A DNA stretch of 64,000 nt from an uncultured Eubacteriales bacterium (GTDB taxonomy: Bacteria > Bacillota > Clostridia > Oscillospirales > Butyricicoccaceae): contig CAJTUM010000007.1 of the NCBI GenBank assembly GCA_910579575.1, positions 34,347-98,346 on the forward strand, given 5' to 3'. Below, one piece after another: positions 49,911 to 58,405 of the stretch. The position numbers were made by a program, and so were the translations under genes. The notes below the pieces were generated by a model. The model was given only the letters and a program-made list of their open reading frames with translations. It did not search any database and was not told the origin of the DNA. Positions within the stretch are counted from its first letter, which is position 1, and each line of letters begins with the position of its first letter.

Positions 49911-50570
49911 ATGGACCTTGGAACCAAACTGAAACAGGCTCGGCAGAGCCGGAACGTCACCCAAGAGACGCTGGCGGAGCGGCTGGGGGTGAGCAGGCAA
50001 ACGATTTCCAACTGGGAAAACAACCGGTCTTACCCGGATATCGTCAGCATCATCGCCCTCAGCGATTTGTATGGCGTCAGCCTGGACGCGCTGTTGAAAG
50101 GAGATCCCAAAATGATCGAACATCTACAGCAACAGACGAATACTGTAAAAAGCCGGCGGCAGCTTTCTAAGGCGGCGCTGCTAAGCGCTTATCTACTGGT
50201 CTGGGCAGGGACGATTCTGGCCTTTTGGCTGGGCGGCAGAAAGGACGCCATGGGCTATTCGCTGGCGGCTTTTTACCTGGCGCTGCCCGCCGCCACCTTG
50301 GTTTGCGCCGCGTTTATCGGCAGGGAGAAAAGCTGGGCGGGCTGGGGCAAGGTCATGATTCCCGTATTCGGCCTGGCCCATATGCTGGCCCCTTACGCGA
50401 CTTTTTCCCTGGCCAATAGGGCGAGTCTTGGACGATTTGCCTGGCCTGATTTACAAGATATGGCGGAAGGGGTTTTGTGGGCCTCTGTAGGGGTTCTGCT
50501 GGGCGTCGGCCTCCGAACGGCGGAGGAGCGGCGAAAGAAGCGCGATCAATCCGTCAAAGAGAAGGAATAG
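49911..50570 (+). CDS. XRE-family HTH regulator with membrane domain
   Basis: 219 residues. HTH at residues 5-60: LKQARQSRNVTQETLAERLG, VSRQTISNWENNRSYPDI, DLYGVSLDALLKGD. After a linker come about four hydrophobic segments (residues ~88-108, 115-135, 145-165, 190-205). This one-component, membrane-anchored layout is common in Firmicutes and often responds to envelope stress (family knowledge); the signal here is unknown. GAGGAGGCGG precedes ATG 49911. Its 3' end overlaps the convergent amidase gene by 25 bases. Confidence 0.9.
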   Translation: MDLGTKLKQARQSRNVTQETLAERLGVSRQTISNWENNRSYPDIVSIIALSDLYGVSLDALLKGDPKMIEHLQQQTNTVKSRRQLSKAALLSAYLLVWAGTILAFWLGGRKDAMGYSLAAFYLALPAATLVCAAFIGREKSWAGWGKVMIPVFGLAHMLAPYATFSLANRASLGRFAWPDLQDMAEGVLWASVGVLLGVGLRTAEERRKKRDQSVKEKE

Positions 50571-51619
50571 ATGTTATCATAGTCCATGGCGATAGCGATG
50601 TCCACAGAGCCCTGGGTCTGGTTATAGACGCAGGACCATTGGGTAGAGGAGCGTTTTTCCGGTTGGGGAACCTGTTTGACCGCCTCCAACAGGGCCATGG
50701 CCTGCTCTTCCGTCATCACGCCGCCGCAATCCTCCATGGTTTGTTCCAGGATGGCGAAACGGTCTTGACCGGCGCCGAAGTCCCAGTCCCCTTCTGTCAG
50801 CAGAAAGTTGGTGGCCCGGGGGCTTTCCACCACGTTCAGCTGATCGCCAATGTACTCTGCCACCACGGCCCGGCCAGTCAGGTCGGCGATCTGGAAATGG
50901 TAGCAGCTGTTGGCCGAGGAATGCATATCGTATTGGCCCAGCAGCTCCAGGGCCTGGTCCACCGTGGCGGCTTTATCCAACATCAGCCGGATGGCCGTGG
51001 TGGTGGTGATATCGATTTTGTCCGTCTGCTGGTCGGTGGGCTCGGTATCAATCAGCAGCACGCCCACAGCCAGCCCCTTTTCATTGACGCCGTCCAGCGG
51101 CACATAGGGGGCGGCCAGAGCCAAAATGCTGTCCTTCAGGCTGACGGGCAGTTTATCCTCTCCGAAGCCGATATAGGCCAGATTGACCATGGAAATAGAG
51201 GCATAACCGTTTTTGGGTTTGGTTTTAACGAAAAGAGCCGGGGAATAGTACATATCAAAATTTCGGCCGAAGAGCGCGTCCCCTTGCGGAGAGGATACCG
51301 CAAAGGTGGAGCAGCCCAGGTCGGGCAGGTCAAACTCCATGGGGAAGCCTTTGAGCAGCCTTTTGGCGATAAACGCCACCAGCTGGCTGTCTGAGCTGGC
51401 GCCGGTTTTCAGAAATTCGTCGAATCCATAATCGCCCTTATATTCCATGGTAAACAGGGAGGTATCTCCCATCCGCTGGATGCTGTTCAGCGTGCGGAAT
51501 TCGGCTTGGAACAAAACGATTAGGGCGATAAGAGCGACGAGCAGCAGGGCGGCCAGAGCCAGCACAATCCGTTTGGCCAGCCGCCTCCCACGAGAGGCGG
51601 GGCGAGATGCAGTAGGCAT
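50546..51619 (-). CDS. C45-type linear amide C-N hydrolase (Ntn hydrolase) with membrane anchor
   Basis: 357 residues. A basic N-terminus and one membrane helix (residues ~18-37) place the enzyme outside the cell. LGCSTFAVSSPQGDALFGRN holds the presumed nucleophile C103 after a ~100-residue N-terminal part, and GRNFDMYY (118-125) is the hallmark of choloylglycine/acyltransferase Ntn hydrolases; DGVNEKGLAVGVLLID is also typical. It could cleave acyl-amides such as bile salts or N-acyl amino acids; the substrate is not predictable. ATG 51619 has AAGGAG upstream; the frame is open to 51658. Confidence 0.85.
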   Translation of the reverse strand: MPTASRPASRGRRLAKRIVLALAALLLVALIALIVLFQAEFRTLNSIQRMGDTSLFTMEYKGDYGFDEFLKTGASSDSQLVAFIAKRLLKGFPMEFDLPDLGCSTFAVSSPQGDALFGRNFDMYYSPALFVKTKPKNGYASISMVNLAYIGFGEDKLPVSLKDSILALAAPYVPLDGVNEKGLAVGVLLIDTEPTDQQTDKIDITTTTAIRLMLDKAATVDQALELLGQYDMHSSANSCYHFQIADLTGRAVVAEYIGDQLNVVESPRATNFLLTEGDWDFGAGQDRFAILEQTMEDCGGVMTEEQAMALLEAVKQVPQPEKRSSTQWSCVYNQTQGSVDIAIAMDYDNIYSFSLTD

Positions 51620-51645
51620 ACGCTTTCTCCTTTTTGAATCAAAAT

Positions 51646-51703
51646 ATTTGATAGACAAATCAAATGATATTATACCCTTTTTTATTTGATTGTCAAGTCA
51701 AAT
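51646..51703 (-). promoter_or_regulatory. Amidase promoter between two copies of an ATTTGA-N8-TCAAAT palindrome
   Basis: On the minus strand TTGACA, a 16-base spacer and TATAAT give a strong promoter. One palindrome (51684-51703) covers the -35 box and the second (51646-51665) lies just downstream of the -10 box. Both have arms ATTTGA/TCAAAT separated by exactly 8 bases, which fits a dimeric repressor of MarR or TetR type binding twice. Confidence 0.75.
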
Positions 51704-51763
51704 TGACCGGAGAAGCGGCTAACGTTTATGGCGAGCCAGGGCGGCTTTGGCGGCAGGAACCGG

Positions 51764-52510
51764 TTAGAGGACCTGCAGCAGCCGCTCTTTGTACATCTCT
51801 TGCACCCATGACAGCTCTCCTAAGCCGGTAAAGGCGCATTGGACCGAATGACCGGCCTGCTCCAACGATTCCTTCCAATCGACGGCCATATCGTTTCTGG
51901 CGTGATCTCCGGCTACCAGCATCAGCGGCAGCAGCTTCACATTGCAAGGCGTTTGCAGCTGCGAAAGGATATCCTCCAAGCCTGGCCATCCCTCCACGGT
52001 TCCAATGCAAATATCGCTTCTGCCCGCCAAATGCAGGGCTGTCTGCAAAGCGGGGTAAACGGCGTTGGCAAAGTGTTCCGTGCCATGGCCCATGTAGACA
52101 AAGGCCGTCCCCTCCTGCTGCGGATGCGCTTCCGCCAGCTTGGTTGCAAACCGCAGGATGTCATGGTTATCCGCAATCAAAGGCTTTCCTATTTTCAGCG
52201 ATTCAAACCGAGTTGAAAATTCTTCTGCCTCCGCTTTCAGCTTATCGTACTCATAGCCGTACAGCAGGTGGGTGGGCTGCACGACTACCTGGCTTACGCC
52301 TTCGTCATGCAGCCGCTCCAGCGCCTCGGTCAGGCTGGGAATTTGCTCTCCCCGCTCCGCGAGAATGCGCCGGATGGTGGGGCTGGTGAAGGCCCGAATC
52401 GCCGTGTAATCGTCGGCGGCCTCTATCAGCGTTTTTTCCACCGCTTCAATGCTGCTGTGCGCCTCTGGCACGCTGGTGCCAAAGCTGGCAATAACAAGCG
52501 CTTGTTTCAT
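51764..52510 (-). CDS. cbiK: Sirohydrochlorin cobaltochelatase CbiK
   Basis: 248 residues, full family length. It inserts cobalt into sirohydrochlorin in the anaerobic B12 pathway. Starts MKQALVIASFGTSVPEAHSS. The metal-binding residues are visible: H142 in YMGHGTEHFANA, E173 in TVEGWPG, and H203 in LVAGDHARNDM, matching the two histidines and acid of Salmonella CbiK. QPTHLLYGYEYDKL is also conserved. There is no signal peptide, so it is cytoplasmic. GGAGG precedes the ATG. It is the last gene of the operon controlled by the cobalamin riboswitch, 100 bases after the last transporter gene. Confidence 0.93.
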   Translation of the reverse strand: MKQALVIASFGTSVPEAHSSIEAVEKTLIEAADDYTAIRAFTSPTIRRILAERGEQIPSLTEALERLHDEGVSQVVVQPTHLLYGYEYDKLKAEAEEFSTRFESLKIGKPLIADNHDILRFATKLAEAHPQQEGTAFVYMGHGTEHFANAVYPALQTALHLAGRSDICIGTVEGWPGLEDILSQLQTPCNVKLLPLMLVAGDHARNDMAVDWKESLEQAGHSVQCAFTGLGELSWVQEMYKERLLQVL

Positions 52511-52610
52511 AAAAAATACCTCCTATAGCGTTTCTTTCCTACGGAAAATATGGATAGAGTTTGACAGATAGATAGAACAGGGCGCGCCGGCAATGGGAAG
52601 GCGAACCGTT

Positions 52611-53579
52611 TCATACGGTCGCTTCCGCAAGCAAATGACAGGCCGCTTTGTGTTCCTTGCCAATGGATTTCAGAACAGGGCGCTCCCGGCGGCAGATGGC
52701 GGCGCAATGCTCGCATCTGGTCTGAAAGGGGCATCCGGCGGGCGCGTCTAGGGGGCTGGGAATCTCGCTGTCCATAGGCTCAATTTTTTTGGTAAAGTCC
52801 ATTTTGGTATCAAAAATAGCGCGCAGCAAGGTTTGCGTATAAGGATGCCGCGCCTTGCCCACATCTTCGCCGGGGAGAATTTCGACAATGCTGCCCAGGT
52901 ACATGACGGCGATTTGATGGGCAAAGGATTGGATGAGCCCCAGGTCGTGAGAGACAAAGCCCACGGCGATATTTTTCTCTTTTTGCAGCTTGCAGATCAG
53001 CTCGATCATGGTCTTCTGCACCGATACGTCCAAAGCGCAGGTGGCCTCGTCCATGACGATCAGCTCCGGTTCCAGCGCGACGGCGCGGGCAATGGCAATC
53101 CTTTGCCGTTGGCCTCCAGACATATTGTGGGGGAACCGATACGCAAATTCGCCGGGCAGGTCGACGGCTTCCAGGAGTTTTCGAGCTACGGCGTCTTTTT
53201 CGGAGGGTTTGATTCGTCCAAAGTTCATCAGAGGTTCGCAGATAATATCCCGAATTTTCATTTTGGGATGAAAGGAGCCGCCAGGGTCCTGAAAGACCAT
53301 CTGGATATATTGCCGGGTCTGGCGCAGCTCTTCGCCCTTCAGCTTTGTCAGGTCTTTCCCTTTAAAGATGATTTCGCCTTCGGTGGGGACGTCCAGCCGA
53401 ACCAGAAACCGCATGAAGGTGGATTTGCCGCAGCCGGATTCGCCAATCAGGCCCAGGGTTTTGCCCCGGTAAAAGGTTAGGTTGATATCGTTGCAGGCAG
53501 TCAGCTCTCGGCCGCCGGAAGCGGGGAATCGCCGGACGATATGCCTTGCTTCCAAAATCACGTCTTTTTCCTCAAACAT
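52611..53579 (-). CDS. Nickel/peptide-type ABC transporter ATPase, DppF/NikE family (B12-regulated)
   Basis: 322 residues. Walker A GESGCGKST, Q-loop FQDPGGSFHPK, signature MSGGQRQRIAIARA, Walker B IVMDEATCALD, H-loop FVSHDLG, and a C-terminal cysteine cluster (CPFQTRCEHCAAIC). Partner of the ATPase encoded just upstream; the two genes overlap by 8 bases. The transporter is under a cobalamin riboswitch, so it probably brings in cobalt or a corrinoid-related ligand (inference). Confidence 0.93.
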   Translation of the reverse strand: MFEEKDVILEARHIVRRFPASGGRELTACNDINLTFYRGKTLGLIGESGCGKSTFMRFLVRLDVPTEGEIIFKGKDLTKLKGEELRQTRQYIQMVFQDPGGSFHPKMKIRDIICEPLMNFGRIKPSEKDAVARKLLEAVDLPGEFAYRFPHNMSGGQRQRIAIARAVALEPELIVMDEATCALDVSVQKTMIELICKLQKEKNIAVGFVSHDLGLIQSFAHQIAVMYLGSIVEILPGEDVGKARHPYTQTLLRAIFDTKMDFTKKIEPMDSEIPSPLDAPAGCPFQTRCEHCAAICRRERPVLKSIGKEHKAACHLLAEATV

Positions 53580-54354
53580 AGCGCGGGCCTCTCAGAGAAG
53601 GGACGGCGTCCAAAAGCTTTTGGGCGTAGTCGCTGTGGACTCCGTTGAGGATTTCGTCCCGATTGCCGCTGTCGCTGATCTCGCCGTCCTTCATCACAAC
53701 GATCCAATCGGACATATAGGCGGCTACGCCCAGATTGTGGGTAACGATCAGAATGCTGGCGCCGTATTCGTCTCGTAGCTCCATCATCTGGCGGACGATC
53801 TGCGCCTGGGTGGTTACGTCCAACGCGGAGGTGGGCTCGTCCGCCAGCAGAAGTTTGGGCTGGAAGGTCATGGCCATGGCGATTCCCACGCGCTGACGCA
53901 TACCGCCGGAGAGTTGAAATGGATAAGAATTCATAATATTGCCGCTGCTGGGCAAGCGCATACGCTCCAGCATGGCGATTCCTCGCTGCCAGGCTTCCGC
54001 TTTGGAGATATGCTGGTGCGTGCGGATGTACTCCACAAAAACGTTCCCGATTTTCCGAATGGGGTTCAGCATGGTTCCGGAATCCTGAAAAACCATGGAG
54101 ATATCGACGCCGCGCAGCTTGCGCCACTGAGCGGGCGTATTTTTCAGCAGGGATTTTCCCTCGAAGAGGATGTCGCCTTCGACGACTCTGCCGCCGCCCG
54201 CCAGCAGGCCCATGACAGCGCGGATGACCGTGGTCTTGCCAGAACCGGATTCGCCCACGAAAGAGGCGATTTCGCCCTGCCGCAGGGTCATGCTGAAGTG
54301 TTTAACGGCGGGGCGATCCTTATAACAAATGGTGATATTTTTGATTTCCAGCAT
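53572..54354 (-). CDS. Nickel/peptide-type ABC transporter ATPase, DppD/NikD family (B12-regulated)
   Basis: 260 residues, shorter than the ~330 of the other DppD proteins in this window and ending soon after the nucleotide-binding domain, as NikD does. Walker A GESGSGKTT, Q-loop FQDSGTMLNP, signature LSGGMRQRV, Walker B LLADEPTSALD, H-loop IVTHNLG. The missing C-terminal cysteine extension supports a metal-type (NikD) rather than oligopeptide role. AAGGAG precedes the ATG. Confidence 0.92.
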   Translation of the reverse strand: MLEIKNITICYKDRPAVKHFSMTLRQGEIASFVGESGSGKTTVIRAVMGLLAGGGRVVEGDILFEGKSLLKNTPAQWRKLRGVDISMVFQDSGTMLNPIRKIGNVFVEYIRTHQHISKAEAWQRGIAMLERMRLPSSGNIMNSYPFQLSGGMRQRVGIAMAMTFQPKLLLADEPTSALDVTTQAQIVRQMMELRDEYGASILIVTHNLGVAAYMSDWIVVMKDGEISDSGNRDEILNGVHSDYAQKLLDAVPSLRGPRYV

Positions 54355-54364
54355 AAGGTTCTCC

Positions 54365-56137
54365 TTATTCGTCCCTGGGGTCCAGAAGATCCCGGAGGGC
54401 GTCGCCCAGCAGGTTGAATACGGCCACGACGATGAAGATCGCCGCGCCGGGGTAGATGGTCATCCAGGGCGCGTTTTGGATAAACTGCCGGCCTTCGTTG
54501 AGCATTAGGCCCCATTCGGGCATAGGCGCTTTGGCTCCAAACCCCAGGAAGGAAAGGCCCGCCAGCTCCAGCATCATGCCGCCAATATCGGTAGCGGCGG
54601 CGATGACCAGCGCAGGGATCACGTTGGGAATCATATAGGTTCTCAAAATATAAGGCGTGCGGGAGCCGGAGACGGTGGCGGCGGCCACATAATCCTGGTT
54701 GCGGATTTTCAGAACCAGGCTGCGGGCAAGGCGGGCGTATTTGGTCCAGCTTACCATCGATACGGCGATCACGGCGTTTTTGACGCTGGCGCCCAGGATA
54801 CCGGCCGTCGCTATGGCAAAAACCATGCCGGGAAAGGAAACCATCATATCGGCAATGCGCATCATGAGGGTATCGACCCAGCCGCCGGAATATCCTGCTA
54901 AAACGCCTACCGCCGTCCCCAACGAGAAGACGATCAGCACAACTGCGAAGGAAGCCGCCAGGCTGGCGCGCCCGCCGTAAATCACGCGGGCGAAGACGTC
55001 GCGCCCCAGCTTATCGGTCCCAAAAATATGGCTGGCGCTGGGAGGCTGCAAGGCGTCCTTCAATACGGCGTCCGTAGGGCTGACGCCGCCTGTAACCACA
55101 GGCGCGAAAGCGGCGGAGAGGATGATCAAAAGAGCCAGCGCCGCAAACAGGCAGAACGATTTGTTTTGCTTTGCAAATTGTTTTACTTTCATGTCCTTCG
55201 CCCCCCTTTCCCTTATTCTGGGGTCGACATAGCTGTAGGAGACGTCCACAACCAGGTTGACCAACATATAGATCAGGGATATCCACAAAACATAGCCTTG
55301 AATCAAAGGATAATCATAAGCGGTAATGGCGGAAACGGCCAGATTCCCCAGCCCTGGATAACTGAAAATCACTTCGGCCACCGCGGCGCCGCCCAGCAAG
55401 GAGCCAAGGGACAGGCCCAACATCGTGAGGAGGGGCAAAAGGGAATTGGGAAATACGTTCATCCACAGAATTTTCCATTCCTTTACGCCTCTGGCCCTGG
55501 CGCCGGCCACGTAATCTTGGTTCAGCTCCTCCAAAATGGCGGCGCGGACCTGACGGGCGTACTTGGCGGACATGGCGAAGGCCAATGTGACAGAGGGCAG
55601 GATCAGGCTTTTCCAGCTGCCGTCGGAGCAGACGACGGGCAGCCATTGAAGCCTGACGCAGAAAAACAGCATCAGCAACAGGCCAACCCAGAAATTAGGC
55701 ATTGATACGCCGAAAAAGGCGACGCCGCGGAGAACATAATCGACGACGCTGTTTTTGTGAGCGGCTTGGGCCATGCCGACGGGCACGGCGACCAGAAGCA
55801 TCAAAATCATGGAGGAAATGGAGAGCTTCAAGGTGGGCCAAAGCCGGTTCAGCAGCAGCTCGGAAACCGGCCTATGATAAGCGTAGGAGACGCCGAAATC
55901 CCCTTTCAGGCAGTTCAGCAGCCAATCCACATACTGAACCAGCACAGGGCGGTTTAATCCCATCGCTTCCCGGGTTTCTTGAATGATCTCCTCGCTGGGC
56001 ATGACGCCGGCGGCGGCATACATTGTGCGCACAGGGTCGCCGGGCGCCATATAGGTGATTAGAAACGTCAGAAAACTAATGCCCAACGCCACGACAATCG
56101 TCTGAAGCAGCCGTTTCCCCAATTGGTTTGCGGTCAA
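54365..56137 (-). CDS. Fused permease pair, DppB-DppC / NikB-NikC type (B12-regulated)
   Basis: 590 residues. Residues 1-~312 are a complete DppB/NikB permease (LITYMAPGDPVRTMYAA, EAA loop DYVAGARARGVKEWKILWMN, ending SYVDPRIRERG). Residues ~316-590 are a complete DppC/NikC permease (HIFGTDKLGRDVFARVIYGGR, AGLSFLGFGAKAPMPEWGL, GDALRDLLDPRDE). The join crosses a G6 tract (55201-55206); with five G the first protein would stop at a TGA overlapping an internal ATG (55192) preceded by GGGG-rich ribosome-site-like sequence. So either a real fusion or two coupled genes with an indel. TTG start at 56137 behind AGGAG. Confidence 0.85.
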   Translation of the reverse strand: MTANQLGKRLLQTIVVALGISFLTFLITYMAPGDPVRTMYAAAGVMPSEEIIQETREAMGLNRPVLVQYVDWLLNCLKGDFGVSYAYHRPVSELLLNRLWPTLKLSISSMILMLLVAVPVGMAQAAHKNSVVDYVLRGVAFFGVSMPNFWVGLLLMLFFCVRLQWLPVVCSDGSWKSLILPSVTLAFAMSAKYARQVRAAILEELNQDYVAGARARGVKEWKILWMNVFPNSLLPLLTMLGLSLGSLLGGAAVAEVIFSYPGLGNLAVSAITAYDYPLIQGYVLWISLIYMLVNLVVDVSYSYVDPRIRERGAKDMKVKQFAKQNKSFCLFAALALLIILSAAFAPVVTGGVSPTDAVLKDALQPPSASHIFGTDKLGRDVFARVIYGGRASLAASFAVVLIVFSLGTAVGVLAGYSGGWVDTLMMRIADMMVSFPGMVFAIATAGILGASVKNAVIAVSMVSWTKYARLARSLVLKIRNQDYVAAATVSGSRTPYILRTYMIPNVIPALVIAAATDIGGMMLELAGLSFLGFGAKAPMPEWGLMLNEGRQFIQNAPWMTIYPGAAIFIVVAVFNLLGDALRDLLDPRDE

Positions 56138-56175
56138 GGATCATCGCTCCTTTCCATATGGGTGACAGGATCCAG

Positions 56176-57846
56176 TCAGGCGGCGGGGTAAATTTCGTCC
56201 GTAAGCCAATAGTAATCGGCTGTGTGAATAGCGGCGCCGCCGACGGTTGCGTTTCGAGAGATCATCGAGCTGTTGTAATAGCCGTGGACGACGACCGCAG
56301 CGTCGTCAATCAGAATTTGCTGCATCCGCTGGATGATATCCCGGCGGGCGCCGCCGTCAAAGGTGGAGGAGAGCTGGTCATATAGGGCGTCGTATTCCTC
56401 ATTTTTATAGCCGCAGTAATTGGCGCCTGAGGTAGAACACCATGCCGCCAGATATTCGGTAGGGTCGCCGGCGCCTACCGTAGTCCAGTTTGAGCCGTTG
56501 AGATCGAAGTCGCCGGATTGATAGCTGTCCCATTGGCGGGCGGAGTCCCCAATTTCCAGGTCGACGCCGATTCCCACAGAGGCCAGCTGCTGTTGAATGG
56601 CTTCCGCAAAATCATTCAGGCAGCGGTTAGGGTATGTGACATAATGCAAAACAACTTCCTGGCCGTCCAGCTCGCGAATGCCGTCTCCGTTGGTATCCAC
56701 AATGCCGGCGTCGTCCAGCAGCTTTGCGGCGGCTTCGGCGTCAAAGGCATAGGGGTCGGTCAGATTCTCGTAACCATAATCCAGGCTGGAGGGCAAAACC
56801 GAGAAGCCGGCGGTATACAGGCCGCCGACGGTGACTGAGCACATCGTCTCGTCGTCCAGCGCCATCAGAACCGCCTGCCGCAGCGTTTTGTTGGACAGCA
56901 GCTTTCCCTTGGCCACATTCATGTGGGCCAGGCCTGTGCGGACGCCGCGGGCGATGGTGACGGTGAAATTGGGGTCGGTCTGCAAGCTGCGCAGGTCGTT
57001 GATATTGGTAATATTCTCAGCCAGATCCAGCTGGCCGGCTTGCAGCGCCATCGCCTTGGCGGAGGCGTCGCCCATATATAGCAGCTCAATGGAGGCGAAG
57101 GGGACGGCGCCGCCCCAGTAATGTTCGTTGGCAATCATCGTGTAGCCCACTTCTTCGCGGAAGTTGGAGGCGACATAGGGGCCGGTTCCGATGGCCGCAT
57201 GGTCATAATCCGTCGTGTGCTCCACGTCCAGAACGACCATCACGGGATATGCTAGGTTCGCCCGCAAATCAACGTAGGGCTTGGAGGTCTTGACAGTCAC
57301 GTTGCCAGAGGCGTTGTCGGCAATGATTTCCGCCTCGGCCTCCAGGTATTTCTGCGGGGCGGAGGAGCCGCTGGGGCCTGCCTCAAAAAGGCGCTCAAAG
57401 CTGGCCTTGACCTTCTCGGCGGTCAGGTCGCAGCCGTCTGAAAATTTGACGCCGTCACGGATATGAAACGTCCATTCAGTGTGGTCGTCGTTGACAGTAT
57501 AATCGTCGCAGAGCGAAGGGAGGACGTTCATGGCGTTATCGAACTTGAACAGGCACTCGCCGACGCCGTAGCGGGAGACGTTCCATGCACAGTTGATCTC
57601 CTTGGCGGGGTCAATGCCGCCTCCGCCATAGTTTTGGATGCCGAAGGTCATAGCGCGCGTGCCGGAGGTATCTTGATCGGTTTCATGGGCCTGCTGGTTG
57701 ACTTCATCCTCGCGATTTGACGGGGAATCGCCAGGGGCGGTATTGACGGGAAAATCCGAGTCGTCCGTTTTGCCGCAGCCGGCCATGACGCAGGCAAGCA
57801 GCAGGAAGGACAACAGCAAAGCCGTAAGTTTTTGGAATTTTTTCAT
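56176..57846 (-). CDS. Family 5 substrate-binding lipoprotein of the B12-regulated transporter
   Basis: 556 residues. Lipobox VMAGC with C24, linker to ~60, then an SBP_bac_5 domain: FGIQNYGGGGIDPAKEINCA, VKFSDGCDLTAEKVKASFER, IGTGPYVASNFREEVGYTMI, TEYLAAWCSTSGANYCGYKN. It is clearly not one of the ten-SBP array: it lacks IPEGSSRTIALEAGEI and IESMDLATYLS. Distant from classic NikA too, so the ligand (Co2+ complex, peptide, corrinoid precursor) is open. ATG 57846 is chosen because the signal peptide starts there. First structural gene after the riboswitch. Confidence 0.92.
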   Translation of the reverse strand: MKKFQKLTALLLSFLLLACVMAGCGKTDDSDFPVNTAPGDSPSNREDEVNQQAHETDQDTSGTRAMTFGIQNYGGGGIDPAKEINCAWNVSRYGVGECLFKFDNAMNVLPSLCDDYTVNDDHTEWTFHIRDGVKFSDGCDLTAEKVKASFERLFEAGPSGSSAPQKYLEAEAEIIADNASGNVTVKTSKPYVDLRANLAYPVMVVLDVEHTTDYDHAAIGTGPYVASNFREEVGYTMIANEHYWGGAVPFASIELLYMGDASAKAMALQAGQLDLAENITNINDLRSLQTDPNFTVTIARGVRTGLAHMNVAKGKLLSNKTLRQAVLMALDDETMCSVTVGGLYTAGFSVLPSSLDYGYENLTDPYAFDAEAAAKLLDDAGIVDTNGDGIRELDGQEVVLHYVTYPNRCLNDFAEAIQQQLASVGIGVDLEIGDSARQWDSYQSGDFDLNGSNWTTVGAGDPTEYLAAWCSTSGANYCGYKNEEYDALYDQLSSTFDGGARRDIIQRMQQILIDDAAVVVHGYYNSSMISRNATVGGAAIHTADYYWLTDEIYPAA

Positions 57847-57924
57847 TTCCACATCGTCCTTTTTCTTAAAATTAGCCCTCCTTCGGCTATGACGGCGGTC
57901 AGGGCCGTCCGCCGCATCTTGCCA

Positions 57925-57961
57925 CAAAACAAAACCGACCGCAACAGATCGTCACGGTCGG
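57925..57961 (-). terminator. Riboswitch-controlled terminator
   Basis: On the minus strand CCGACCG pairs with CGGTCGG and is followed by TTTTGTTTTG. It lies between the cobalamin aptamer and the lipoprotein gene, so it is the likely expression platform. Confidence 0.82.
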
Positions 57962-58071
57962 TAAAAGGCGACGCAAAGGCAGCGCCAAACGCCAGATCGA
58001 ATATCTGGTTCGTTGACGCAGCGCCGCGTCTTCCTGAGCGTTCCTATCGTCCGTAAGAATCTCAACATACA

Positions 58072-58227
58072 AAGATAAGCAGGTCTCCTGACTTATGCTC
58101 AACGCTTGCCGCGCCTTCCCGAGTGTCATGCCTCAGTGGCGTTAGGCGGCTTGCTCGCAATCACAGTGACGGGATCGTCCCGGATTTGCACCGGGTTCCC
58201 TATGAATCCATCGTTGGAACTTATCTT
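58072..58227 (-). ncRNA. Cobalamin (B12) riboswitch aptamer
   Basis: Minus strand. Closing stem P1 AAGATAAG/CTTATCTT (58220-58227 with 58072-58079). Conserved boxes in order: ATAGGGAA, GGTGCAAATCC, CCCGTCACTGT, GCCACTGAGGCATGACACTC, GGGAAGGC, and the B12 box AAGTCAGGAGACCTGC. In this class, adenosylcobalamin binding favours termination, so the operon downstream is expressed when B12 is low. Confidence 0.95.
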
Positions 58228-58264
58228 GTTGGCAAATATAGCCGAAATATGAACTTGTCTTAAA

Positions 58265-58294
58265 ATTATACAACTGTCTGGCACTGTTTGTCAA
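58265..58294 (-). promoter_or_regulatory. Promoter of the B12-regulated operon
   Basis: Minus strand TTGACA (complement of 58289-58294), 18-base spacer, TATAAT (complement of 58265-58270), just upstream of the riboswitch. Confidence 0.85.
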
Positions 58295-58334
58295 CGATTT
58301 GGCGGGAAATTTTACGCAAAAGATCAAATGGGCG

Positions 58335-58363
58335 TTGACAACCTTCAGCGCTCTGACTATAAT
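58335..58363 (+). promoter_or_regulatory. Promoter of the M14/aspartoacylase-like gene
   Basis: Full consensus TTGACA 58335-58340, 17-base spacer, TATAAT 58358-58363. Divergent from the riboswitch promoter, about 40 bases apart. Confidence 0.88.
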
Positions 58364-58405
58364 TGTAGTTAGCATATGCTAATCAATCGAAAGGAAACTG
58401 CCGCC

